Assembly: GCA_021234155.1 (NCBI GenBank)
Contig: JAJEKV010000011.1
Span: 18,552,677 to 18,616,676 of the forward strand
Source of the DNA: Isoetes taiwanensis
Lineage: Eukaryota; Streptophyta; Lycopodiopsida; Isoetales; Isoetaceae
Reading direction: 5' to 3'
DNA length: 64,000 bases
Part shown: positions 12,136-21,899 of the stretch, in pieces
Layout: the number at the start of each line of letters is the position of its first letter
How positions within the stretch are numbered: the first letter of the stretch is position 1
Program-made: the position numbers and the translations under genes
The notes under the pieces: model-generated
Databases searched by the model: none
What the model was told of the DNA's origin: nothing
What the model saw: only the letters and a program-made list of their open reading frames with translations

Positions 12136-12288
12136 GTAGTATCTCTTGGAAGGAAGATTTTAGAGTTTGAGAAAGTAGAGAAGGTATCTAAAATTTGCAA
12201 AATGTTTGCCTTAAACCATATGGATATCTTGTCATTTATTACTCGACGCTGCAGGATGTAAGCGAGTATGAGAAGCAAAATGTGGCAA
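12136..12288 (+). repeat. ~150-bp direct repeat, right copy
   Basis: This is the partner of the block at 4791-4940, in the same orientation. Both copies share the internal stretch around GCAAAATGTTTGCC and the terminal GTAAGCGAGTATGAG. Sequence identity ends sharply after AAAATGTGG. Confidence 0.65.
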
Positions 12289-12621
12289 AATGTTCTTACT
12301 TTGCCCTTATTTTCCCCCACCTTTAATTTCTATGGCCTCTTGCATGCCTTTTTGCTAGTTTTTTTTACCTCCGATAAAGCTAAAATTTTGTATTCCAAGG
12401 CGTAATACGAATGCGTTTCAGGGAAAAATAATAAGAATTAAAATAAAATAAAATAAAAAAAAAATTTCTAAAAATACAAAAAAAAAAGGCCCCAGAAAGC
12501 ACCCACTAAGCACCATGTGTCGCTGACACAAAACGTGTCCCCCACCTCTACGCTTTAACCCAAAAGATGGGATTTTCCCAAGAGCCAAAGATCATTCAGC
12601 CCTTTACTTAACTCTCTAAGG

Positions 12622-12811
12622 ATGGACACACAAGGCTGGGTGAACTATGCAACAGCAAACACAGGGCCAAGAAATGATGAGGTCAGGGCAATTGACAAGG
12701 CCAGACATATTCGAGAGATGGCTGAGATTGGTTTGGATGTCGAAGCTCTTGCTACAGCAAAGGGCATGGATGAGGACTTCTTTAGGACATGGAGAACAGA
12801 CATGGCACAGG
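12622..12811 (+). CDS. Hypothetical exon-like ORF
   Basis: An ATG at 12622 opens 63 codons with balanced composition, including RNDEVRAIDKARHIREMAEI and a Trp-containing end, and then meets a donor-like CAG|GTATGC at 12811/12812. No following exon was located with confidence and no family is recognised. It may be a gene fragment or the 5' exon of a mobile-element gene. Bases 12289-12621 before it are A-rich and hold nothing else. Confidence 0.25.
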
Positions 12812-13000
12812 TATGCACCATCATCTTTGCTGACAAAGAGTTAATTTACATGTATGTATCTACAAAAGTGCCTTAGGGAAAATTGGCATTACACAAAAAA
12901 CTCTACCAAGAGGAAAAACAGGCAGTTAGGTATCATGGAATATAAGAGAGCTATATATTAGTTATGTGAGCATTCCTTTGGCCAACAGACAGCAGCTATA

Positions 13001-13348
13001 TTAATCTGGACTAACCGGATTCTCAAACTTGACTCGATCCCCTTCAGCGACTATTACACGACAGTGAACCATGTTGTGATCATCCTTGGCATGCTGCACA
13101 TGATCATATATTTCTGGTGTAACCTCCACAACAAGGTTTGAGCCCACTGCATCAGAAAATTCATGGCGACTCACAAGACAATTCTTCAAAGTGAAGGAGC
13201 CAACATCCTTGGTCTGTTGAGAGGTGCCCGAGTCGCGGCGCTCTCTCTTCTTGGCAGGGGAGGGAGTGTTTGGTGGCTTTCGGTATGGGTTGGAGCTGGT
13301 AATGCTGGGGGTCTTCCTCCAACCTTCCATGGCACTGCATGTGACCAA
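13001..13348 (-). CDS. Hypothetical protein fragment
   Basis: The minus strand is open for 115 codons. An acceptor-like CACATGCAG lies at the 5' side with an in-frame ATG shortly after it at about 13322. The product starts with a Pro/Ser/Lys-rich basic stretch and ends in a folded-looking segment (SNLVVEVTPEIYDHVQHAKD and on to a TAA). Codon composition looks like real coding DNA, unlike the surrounding sequence. I do not recognise the family; a mobile-element accessory gene or a fragment of a host gene are both possible. Confidence 0.3.
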   Translation of the reverse strand: MVTCSAMEGWRKTPSITSSNPYRKPPNTPSPAKKRERRDSGTSQQTKDVGSFTLKNCLVSRHEFSDAVGSNLVVEVTPEIYDHVQHAKDDHNMVHCRVIVAEGDRVKFENPVSPD

Positions 13349-13428
13349 GAAATCAGTTAGATAAACTTTCGGAGCAACCCAAAGAAATCAGTTAGATAAA
13401 CTTTAGAACAACCCAAAGAGAATGAAAT

Positions 13429-14870
13429 TTGCTAACCTTCGAACTGGTGCATGCCAGAGCAATTCAAGCTGAGGGAGGAATGTTGTTTGAGCAGCAAAAC
13501 CTTCCCCCTTTTTTAAATCCCCATCAAAATGATGGTGCCTCTGCTCGATTGTGCGAGGCCCTTCATCCTATATTCATCTCCAATTTGGCGGAGAAGAGTG
13601 TTAGGGGTCTGATTAGGGATAATTTTCGACGGGTGGATGTTGGCAAAAGCTGGCGAACAGGGCCAAAAAGGATGGCAGTCAATGGCCTTTGTGCCTGTGG
13701 TCAGAGATCCGTTGGTCCACGATGGCCATCTAGGGCCCCCCGAATGCAAGGGTTGCATGAAACATTTGTCCATGCTGGCATGGCGATGCCAGATCGAGAG
13801 GGGACGTACAGGAAAACACGTGCAGAGGATGGTTCGAGCGTGTGGCGGGAGGGGGACTGTCAGCCAGCGATGGCGGGTTCATTATGACGCGATACCAGAC
13901 TACTCTATGTATCGAGGGGAGGGGTTGGTGGGGCTCGAGAGGGGGGTTCAGACATGGCGTCAGAGGGCCTAGACCCCCCATTTTCGAAGCCATGTATCTC
14001 TTCGACCTTTGATTTTTTTTTAAAGTAAGTTTTTTTCCCACTGCATGGAATATCTGATTGGGTATCTAGGAATACCTTGGTTGGGCAAATTGGAGTTGTT
14101 TTTCACAATTTGCCACATTCACGCCTCTTAAGTGCGTGAAACATGGCAACCCCACCCTATGGAGAAACGAAGAAAAATGAATAAATTTATAGCTTCTTTT
14201 GGCAAGGCATCTCCATTTCAGGAGGAAAAGCTGTGTAGCTGTATTCTGCATTTTTTTTATTTTATGTTGAATGGTTATACTTTGTATTTTATCAGGCTCT
14301 GTATTTTGATTTCATGTGAATGGTTATGTTTAATAGTGGAATAAAGGTTGTGCATCCATTGACGCGTGGAAGAGCTTTTGGTTTTAAAAATCTAATGGCC
14401 CTTGATGAGTATATGAGATGGAATATTCCTTTAATCAAGGGCTCCAATGCAAAAATGCAAATAGAGTATATATAAAGTATGCAAATAGATACTTAAGCCA
14501 TCCTATTAGATTTGCCGCTATGTGTGAAAGATCCCTTTGGAGAAAATGATTCCGGAGGGAAACCCTCTTGGCGAAAAAGAAGTAATTTTAGGGCCAATCC
14601 GGGAAGCGCCACCGTAATAGGCGCAGTCCAACAGAATAGCAGGTGGAAAACGCGGAACAACGAGTAAGAAACGCAAAGTAATAGGGAAAAAAACGCAGAA
14701 TGGCGAGTAAGATTTTTGCTCTGTTTTCAGGGCAAGACATAGCAACACATGTCACGATATGACTGGACGGCAGGGCTGGATTGGCCCCAGCCGTCTTTTC
14801 CATATCTCATATTCGATTCGGAATTTTCTCGAATTTACATAATTGCCTCGATATATTTGACTGCACCTTT
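13429..14870. other. No supportable gene
   Basis: The G-rich stretch 13640-13990 gives long open frames on both strands, but neither resembles a known protein and they overlap each other. From 14000 to 14870 the sequence is AT-rich filler with a short G/A-rich block at 14530-14720. I see no RNA gene or clear repeat boundary. Confidence 0.4.
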
Positions 14871-14877
14871 TAGACCT

Positions 14878-16862
14878 AGGAAGGAAGGAAGGAAGGAAGG
14901 AAGGAAGGTACTTTTATCGTCCACGGAGACCAATCGGTCTATGGGATACAAAAACGCAGCAAGCGGATTACTGCCCGGATTAAAAAACCCCCGCCCCGAA
15001 GGGTTTTCGAGGGAAAAACCGTGGCAGCAATCAGCCTGCTGACAAACTGTCCTAACATATAAAATGCAAAAACACCCAAATATATCTGATCATGCACCAC
15101 TCCCCGTAGTGCCTAATCACGGGCGACCGGCGGGGCAAAGGTGACCTCGCAGTCCAAGCCCTCCTGAATATGCGATCCCGTGGCACGTCTCGACGGTGTG
15201 TTCATCGGCAAATGCAAGGGCAAGTCCGGCCCATACTAAGGGAGCGTGTCCGCCCGGATCGACCGATCAACGCCGGGCAACTCCGGAAAGTGTGAGACTC
15301 ATCCTCAATGGCACCCGTTTCCACGAAGACCGACGAGCACGTCTGGCGGGGGCTCCCCAATCCACTTGCCCGCCTCGATCGCGAAGATGGTGGGCACTGC
15401 GGCGAATGGAGGCAATGAGTCTGCTTTTTCAGGCGGTAGGGGAACGCAGGTAGAGCCGTGGCCCCGCTAACACGGGTTGATGTGCTCCTTTGTAATGGGC
15501 CATTTTGACTGCTCTAGAGCCGGGTCCCGTGAGCTTGCCAAGGAAACAAGCGTCTAGGTACTCCCGCGGTCGCCACGATCGGCCACGGCCCACCGCGCAT
15601 CACGTGCTCTGTTCTCGCACGCTCCATCCGGACCAGCGATCTATCTTACCCCTCCAACAGGCCCTAAGCGGCTGCGGACCCATGGCCACGGTGTAAGCCC
15701 GGTCGCGGGGAGCCGAGCATCACCCATAGTAACCACTTTCTCTCGAAAATATACGATGTGTCTATCAAGGGTCGCCGGCCGGCGGCAAGAATCCGGTTTC
15801 TACAGCGTAATCCGATAGGGGATGAAGGTTTCACCCAAGTGCCCGCCAAAAATGCCTTACGTTTTGCTCCAAGTCATTCCAGTCGCCAAAGAGACGACAG
15901 GGCCCCAAACCTCCGACCCGTCTGGAAGGACGTGCTCGACCGGTGGCACAGACGATGTGACCGATGGCCCCAATCATAGAGCTCACCACGGTCGTGGTGT
16001 TCGCATGGCATAAAGCGCTTTCCGGCCTCACCACCCATAAGCGATAGACGCCTCCCCAGAGCAGAAGGAGGGGGAACTCCACCCCCAGGTACTTGTAGGT
16101 GGGCGTGACGCCCACAGTCCGCCCTGATATGTGAGTGCGGAGGCATGGGGTGACGTGAAGAGGATATGAGAACCACCCCGGTCTTGGCCGATTGACGCCA
16201 AGCATGTGTTCAGAGCGACAAAATGTGTCTAGGGCATCCGGTGAGATCGCATAGCTTCGGGGTGTGGGCCAAAGCCAGGCCAACATCGTCCCGCATAGAT
16301 GAGTGGCGGGATGACACGTGCAAAAGTCCGTATGCCATTCCCCATGCTCGCGAAGCCGGGGCTCTAACCGACAATGTAGAGGCCAAAAGTGTTGGCGAAA
16401 GGGGGCAACCCCCGCCGACCCCGATACTATCGGTGAATGCTTGGCCCGTCACCGCATCCCCGCCAAAACAACTCTCATACAACCAGTATATGGCATTCGC
16501 ACGTGCAAATGGAGCCCCGGCTTGACGCAGCAGTCTAGCCCACGCTTTTTTCCTCGGGAACCGTATCAAAAGCCTTCGCGAAGTCCACAAAGCAGCAATA
16601 CAAGTCCTGCCGATGATTCCGGCTGTTTTCAATCAGTGCCCGCAGTGTAAAGATATGGTCAATCGTTGAGTGGCGGGGTCTAAAGCCTGCCTGTGTGAGG
16701 GCTCGCACATCTGCTGCCTCTGCCCAGCGGGTCAACTGCTGCTCGAGAATGCCAGCCAACAGTTTGGCAAATACTGAACTGACCATGATCGTCCGGTAAT
16801 TGGCCGGACAGTGTGGGTCGCCCGCCTTGTGAATTAGGGAGCAGATAGCAAAATTGACTAAC
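14878..16862 (-). mobile_element. RTE-like LINE, 5'-truncated, with reverse transcriptase remnants
   Basis: Reading on the minus strand, the element begins inside the reverse transcriptase (LIHKAGDPHCPANYRTIMVS) near 16860. It continues with AGFRPRHSTIDHIFTLRAL and CCFVDFAKAFDTVP (16535-16786), then in other frames LRQAG, a degenerate GGGCPLSPTL motif and YKYLGVEF. These are RT motifs of APE-type non-LTR elements, and HSTIDHIFTLR resembles the RTE clade. A ~170-bp 3' untranslated block follows and the copy ends in a run of TTCC units (GGAA on plus, 14878-14908). At least three frameshifts disable it. It stops about 240 bases upstream of the PPR start codon. Confidence 0.8.
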
Positions 16863-17100
16863 TGGTCAATTAGTTAACAAGAAAAGTGAGACCAAAAGTC
16901 GCATGCGTTATTTGAAGTGCGCACTAGGGTCCAGACTCGAGTTGATGATTTGTAAACCCGTCGCGGTTTCCAAGTCGTTGCCAAGTTTTTCTTGTTGCAG
17001 TGGGAGCCAGATCAAAGCAGAACTAAAATCGATAAACCAGGCAAGGTGTCTACTCTATGGTTGTCGTCTTCTATTATGAATTCGCAGCCGCGTTCTGTTC

Positions 17101-19347
17101 ATGACTCTCATTTCCCGTATTCACACTCTTGTAAAAGGAAATCAACATCAAGCACTCAAGGAAAGCACACATTGTGGTTATGTGAAAGAAAACTCCATAT
17201 ACTATCTCAGTCTTTTACGTGAATGCATCATTGCTGGTAACCTTGCAAGTGGAAAGCACATACATGGTTTTCTCATCAAACATGCAATACCCAGTATCCT
17301 TGTAGTGAACACACTTATTGATATGTACTGTAAGTGTGGAAATATAGCCTGTGCACGCCATGTTTTTGATAGATCATCTGTGCAAAATGTCTATACATGG
17401 ACCATCATGATTACTGGCTATGCCCAACATGGAGATGGGGCAGAGGCTCTCATGCTATTCCGGAAAATGCAGCAAGAAGGTGTGACACAAAGTCGTGTTA
17501 CATTCGTGAACGTTCTGAGTGCTTGTTCTGTAGTAGTTGCATTCAATGAGGGGAAGCGGATTCATGCAGAAATACTGGGAGGAGGATGTGAAGTGGACAT
17601 TTTTGTTGAGAATACTTTGATTAGCATGTACACCCAATGCAGGAGCATTACAGATGCTTGTCAAGTATTTAACAAGATGGAAGTTCGAGATGTCATAACA
17701 TGGAATACAATGATTACAGGTTATGTTCAGGAAGGAAATACTAAGGAGGCTTTCAGATGTTTTGAGGAAATGCAGCAAGATGGCATGAAGTTTAATAAAG
17801 TTACTTTCATTTGTCTTTTGGTGGCATGCTCCGATTTATTAGCTTTTGATCAAGGGAAGTGGTTGCATTGCAATATCCTTAAATTGGGCTGTGAGGGTGA
17901 TGATGTTGTAAGCTGTAGTCTTGTGGACATGTATGGAAAATGTGGGAGCATAAGAGATGCCCGTCAAGTCTTTGACAGGATCTGCGTAAAAAAACTAGTC
18001 TCATGGAATGTAATGATTTCAGGTTATGTCTTCCACGAAGATACCAAGGAAGCTCTTGCACTATTTGAATGTATGCAGCAAGATGTGAAGCCAGATGTGG
18101 TTACTTATATTAGCATCTTGAATGCGTGTGCCAATGGCTATGTCTTACATCAAGGAAGAAAGATACATGCGCATGTTGTAAAAGCAGGTCATAAGTCAGA
18201 TATCATTAACAATACCATTATCGACTTGTACATGAAATGTGGAAGCATTATTTATGCTCATGAAGCATTTGAGAAGATGCCCATAAGGGACGTCTTTACA
18301 TGGACTACAATGCTTACAGGATATGTGTCATGTGGATATGGAAAGGAGGCATTTAAATACTTTTTACAAATGCAGGATAACGAGGTTGCTTTCACAACCA
18401 TTTTAGGTTCTTGTGTTGGGGACAATGCTTTAGGAAGGGGAAAGTATGTTCATGCAACCATTGTAACATCTCGTTGCCAATTAGATGTGATAGTTTTTAA
18501 CGCACTTGTTGACATGTATTTAAAATGTGGAGATCTACATGCTGCATGCTATGTTTTTAATAGGATGCTTGTACGCAACGTTGTAGTGTGGACTGCATTA
18601 ATTTCAGGGTGCTCTCACCTGCTTGGTAATGAAATGGAGTGCCTCAAACTCTTTGATTTGATGCAGCATGAGGGTGTACTTCCAAATAACCTAACTTTGC
18701 TGAGTGTTCTGTACGGATGTGCTAGTTTAGGAGCTTTACAACAGGCTAAATGCATTATTGCAAGTTTCTTGAAAGGCGAGGAACAATCAGGCCTTTTTGT
18801 TGGTAGTTCTCTAATTGATACGTACATTAAATGTGGAAATCTTGAAGATGCCTGTCTTCTTTTTGATAAGAAAGTGCTTCGTGATGATGCCATGTGGAAT
18901 GTAATAATTGGAGGCCATGCCCAGCATGGGGATGGAAGAAAAGCAATCCTTCTATTTTGTAAGATGCAAGAAGAAGGCATAATGCCAGATGATGTGACAT
19001 TTATCTCTATTCTCTCTGCCTGCAGTCATGCATGCCTTTTAGATGAAGGAAACTTTTACCTGGTAACCATGGCACGAGACTGTGGGATTATTCCAGCAGT
19101 TGATCATTACTCCTGTATGACCGACCTTTTTGGCCGATCCGGGCTGTTGGATGAGGCAGAAGAAATTATGGATCATATGCCTTATGAACCAACCATCTCA
19201 ATGTGGATGTCTTTGCTTGGTTCCTCTAGGATATATTGTAGAAAAGATCTTGCAGAACGGGCAATGGAAAAGGTGCTGGAGTTGGAACCCTCAAATGCTG
19301 CAGCTGTAATTTTGCTAGCAAATATATATGCAAGAATTTTGGGCTGA
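17101..19347 (+). CDS. PLS-class pentatricopeptide repeat protein, short C-terminus
   Basis: This intronless 748-residue ORF is the best gene in the window. The ATG is the first after an in-frame TGA at 17077-17079. From about residue 30 to 740 it is a chain of PPR motifs in the P-L-S order, with recurring VVNTLIDMYCKCG, FVNVLSAC, MISGY and WN.MI elements. It ends with an E1-like motif (LAERAMEKVLELEPSNAAA). PPR proteins of this class bind single-stranded organellar RNA, one base per motif, and usually direct C-to-U (in ferns also U-to-C) editing. Here the frame stops at NIYARILG, at the start of the E2 motif, so the E2/E+ and DYW deaminase parts are absent. It may act with a separate DYW partner or be recently truncated. 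No TATA box is obvious; a LINE relic ends 240 bases upstream. Confidence 0.9.
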   Translation: MTLISRIHTLVKGNQHQALKESTHCGYVKENSIYYLSLLRECIIAGNLASGKHIHGFLIKHAIPSILVVNTLIDMYCKCGNIACARHVFDRSSVQNVYTWTIMITGYAQHGDGAEALMLFRKMQQEGVTQSRVTFVNVLSACSVVVAFNEGKRIHAEILGGGCEVDIFVENTLISMYTQCRSITDACQVFNKMEVRDVITWNTMITGYVQEGNTKEAFRCFEEMQQDGMKFNKVTFICLLVACSDLLAFDQGKWLHCNILKLGCEGDDVVSCSLVDMYGKCGSIRDARQVFDRICVKKLVSWNVMISGYVFHEDTKEALALFECMQQDVKPDVVTYISILNACANGYVLHQGRKIHAHVVKAGHKSDIINNTIIDLYMKCGSIIYAHEAFEKMPIRDVFTWTTMLTGYVSCGYGKEAFKYFLQMQDNEVAFTTILGSCVGDNALGRGKYVHATIVTSRCQLDVIVFNALVDMYLKCGDLHAACYVFNRMLVRNVVVWTALISGCSHLLGNEMECLKLFDLMQHEGVLPNNLTLLSVLYGCASLGALQQAKCIIASFLKGEEQSGLFVGSSLIDTYIKCGNLEDACLLFDKKVLRDDAMWNVIIGGHAQHGDGRKAILLFCKMQEEGIMPDDVTFISILSACSHACLLDEGNFYLVTMARDCGIIPAVDHYSCMTDLFGRSGLLDEAEEIMDHMPYEPTISMWMSLLGSSRIYCRKDLAERAMEKVLELEPSNAAAVILLANIYARILG

Positions 19348-19955
19348 ATGCTCCCAAACAGATTGTTCTTAAGACAACTCACACTTTTCGTCAGGTATGG
19401 GCTCATCTAACAATTAGCATAATGAAAGAGATCTGCAAATAATGGTGAGAGTATTGTAATTTCTTGCATGTATAGAACCTCCTGTTGATATGATGAGCTC
19501 AACATTACGTCGAAATTGACAAGAATTTTATAAGATGAAGAACCATCAGAAGTTTCAAAGCCATATGATCTGCATAGTTGGGCAGATTAGAAAAGGCTAA
19601 TAAAGAAAGAGCAGAACCATGGAAGGACGAATAGTAAGAAAGTTCTCTATTTTATGAATTCAAAATTGTTTCATTGGCAGCTACTTTTAATGCTGTTAAT
19701 GATTCCACTAACGTTTTATACATTTTTGGAATGGCATCACGTCAACATGAACTCTTCCGCTTGAGGAGAGAGCTGCTTGAAGGGAGCTATATTATTGACG
19801 TTATTAATATACTCGTTATGTCCTATCTCAGTTAATTCTAGCCTTTCATCCATGGTATATTCCATAGGATATACCATATCCTACAACCCCAGCCGTCCAT
19901 CCAAAAAGAAGATTGGGTCAAACCCCATTTTCCCTGACATCCTATGATTTAGCGG
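19348..19955. other. Non-coding, possible PPR 3' region
   Basis: No open frame of note is present. A donor-like TCAG|GTATGG occurs at about 19394, and an imperfect palindrome (GGTATA...TATACC) lies near 19855-19876. No deaminase-like coding sequence that could extend the PPR gene was found. Confidence 0.4.
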
Positions 19956-19959
19956 CTAT

Positions 19960-20170
19960 GGTTCCAAGTCAATGATGCAGTCAATTAAACACAAGTAGAA
20001 AGAACAAATAAAGAATAAATCTGGTAGAAGTAGTGTGCCACAAAACATAGTAGTGGGCCACATAAACATAACATACAGAAGAGAAATATGAGAAGCCTGT
20101 GAGTGCCAAGTCAATTGGGGATTTGAACCCCCTGCCATGAAAACGACAGTACCAACGCCTTGCCATGACA
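19960..20170 (-). mobile_element. tRNA-derived SINE
   Basis: On the minus strand, TGGCAAGGCGTTGG (about 20150-20163) fits a pol III A box, and GGTTCAAATCC (20119-20129) is a good B box at tRNA-like spacing. The tRNA-like head is followed by a T-rich body. The anticodon arm does not fold as an intact tRNA, so I call it a SINE and not a tRNA gene. Confidence 0.55.
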
Positions 20171-20496
20171 AGCATTTCAAAGTACGAAAGAACATTAGGC
20201 TTCATTTAAAAGGTTTTCTGCTCAAAATTTGCTGTAAAACAAGAGGCATCCAAGATTTCAAAGGTTTTACTCGTTACATCAGAAAATCGAACTTGACTCA
20301 GAAAGCAAGCTATCTCGAAACAACGTATTTCTTTGATTGAGGGCGTCTGGGCAAGAGCTCATCTGGCAATGTGTGCGCCATAGCCAGACCTCAGATCGAG
20401 CATCAAGATGACTGCTGAGAATGCATGGCTTGCCCTTTCTACTTATCTGCCTTTGCCCCCAGATTTTCTACAATAAACAGAGGCGCTCGCTCCTGT

Positions 20497-20636
20497 CGAA
20501 TTCTGCATCTGCGGCCTAAGTGATTCTGCATCTGTGGCCTGTCGGATTCTGCATAAGTGATTCTGCATTTGTGCCCTGTCGGATTCTGCATAAGTGATTC
20601 TGCATCTGTGCCCTGTCGGATTCTGCATATGCAGCT
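20497..20636. repeat. 37-bp tandem repeat, about 3.7 copies
   Basis: TGATTCTGCAT recurs at 20521, 20558 and 20595, with the companion GTCGGATTCTGCATA between, giving a 37-base period. Copies differ by only a few bases. The overlapping open frames on the minus strand simply encode this repeat. Confidence 0.85.
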
Positions 20637-21180
20637 TTGGGAATCGATCTGAAGACGTCGGTTATGGCCCCTGAACCCTGCCAAATTCACTCTGCCATGG
20701 CCAAGCAGCCGCCCATCGGAAGAACTCCGCCATGCGGACGTCGCCCTACCTTATTGCACAAATTTGACACGAGCCCACTTTCCTAATATAGAAAGAACTA
20801 GCAAAAAGGCACGCCAGTGGCTGCTAGAAACTATCACAAGTGCCAAGCAAGGCACCCTAGTTTTTCTCATCTTGAGGTAAGAGTGAACGTGTATTGGTTA
20901 CAACTTGCAGCCTAAAAATAACAAGATAAATTTGCACGTACATAAATATTTGAGCTATGAGTTCGAAATGTTTAATGTTTGTAGTAGTTTATTTAGATGG
21001 GATGATAGGGAAAACATGACATATTGGTGGAACTAGTAAATATAAAGTTCTTTTAAAAAATAATCAAGGGAGTGAGAAAGTGAGAAAGTTGGTAGGTCTT
21101 AACCAATGATACTACATGGTGGAACACGTATCAAAGGATATGAGCTTAATGTATGTTTCTTCAAATCCAGTAGGTGGAAT

Positions 21181-21457
21181 TTTCTTGAGTTAGCTTCTTT
21201 ACTGGACAACTGGGCATGGACTTATCAGGCTTGTACATGAAGAGCCCTGTTGCATCGATCTGATCTGAGGTTTTTATGGTCTGTTTTATGTAGAGGGACA
21301 ATGGTGTGCTCTGCAAATTTTCTTGAGTTAGCTTAATCACTGGACAACCAGGCATGGCCTTATCAGGCTTGTACATGAAGAGCACCGCTGCATAGATTTG
21401 GTCTGATGTTTATGCTCTGTTTTATGTAGAGGGGCATTGGTGTGCTCTGCAAATTTC
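21181..21457. repeat. 138-bp tandem duplication
   Basis: The block from TCTTGAGTTAGCTT through GTGTGCTCTGCAAATTT is present twice, offset by 138 bases, with about 88% identity by eye. No gene is implied. Bases 20637-21180 around it are non-coding filler. Confidence 0.8.
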
Positions 21458-21704
21458 CAACCACATTATTGCATGGATGAGGTACAGCTTTACCACTTTA
21501 CTTGCACAGTTTTTTATCGTTTGGACTGGACAATGCTGGGAAGATCAACATTGAATGATCCCTGTTCATCAGTTACTTGAGTTGTTGAACTGTTGAATTG
21601 TTGAATAGTATAATGATGAACATACCAGATCTATAGAAGCACATCAGCGTTCATAAAGGCACGGACTCAATTGTGCGCCTCGGTGCAGTATTGAATTGCC
21701 ATAT

Positions 21705-21895
21705 ATGATTGTACAGTCTACCAGCATACTTATTATTGCTAAGATTTTTCCCTCGAAAACCCTTCGGGGTGGAGGTTTTTTAATCTTGACAGTAATACGC
21801 ATGATGCTCTTTCTTTGTTTGGGTCCCATCGGCCAATTGGTCTCCATGGACGATAAAAATACATTCTATTCTATTCTATTCTTAAAAAATAAAAA
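21705..21895 (+). mobile_element. RTE-like LINE 3' end with (ATTCT)n tail
   Basis: This copy carries the same terminal block as the long LINEs (TTTTTCCCTCGAAAACCC, TTTTTTAATC, GGTCCCATCGGCC, TCTCCATGGACGATAAAA). It ends in ATTCT repeats, not TTCC. It is 5'-truncated to under 200 bases. Confidence 0.75.
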
Positions 21896-21899
21896 GAAA

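Noticed and set aside
13429-14041. Overlapping ORFs of 86-152 codons on both strands
   Set aside because: GC-rich patch with mutually exclusive frames and no recognisable domain.
20100-20170. tRNA gene on the minus strand
   Set aside because: A and B boxes are good, but the arms do not pair and a SINE-like body follows.
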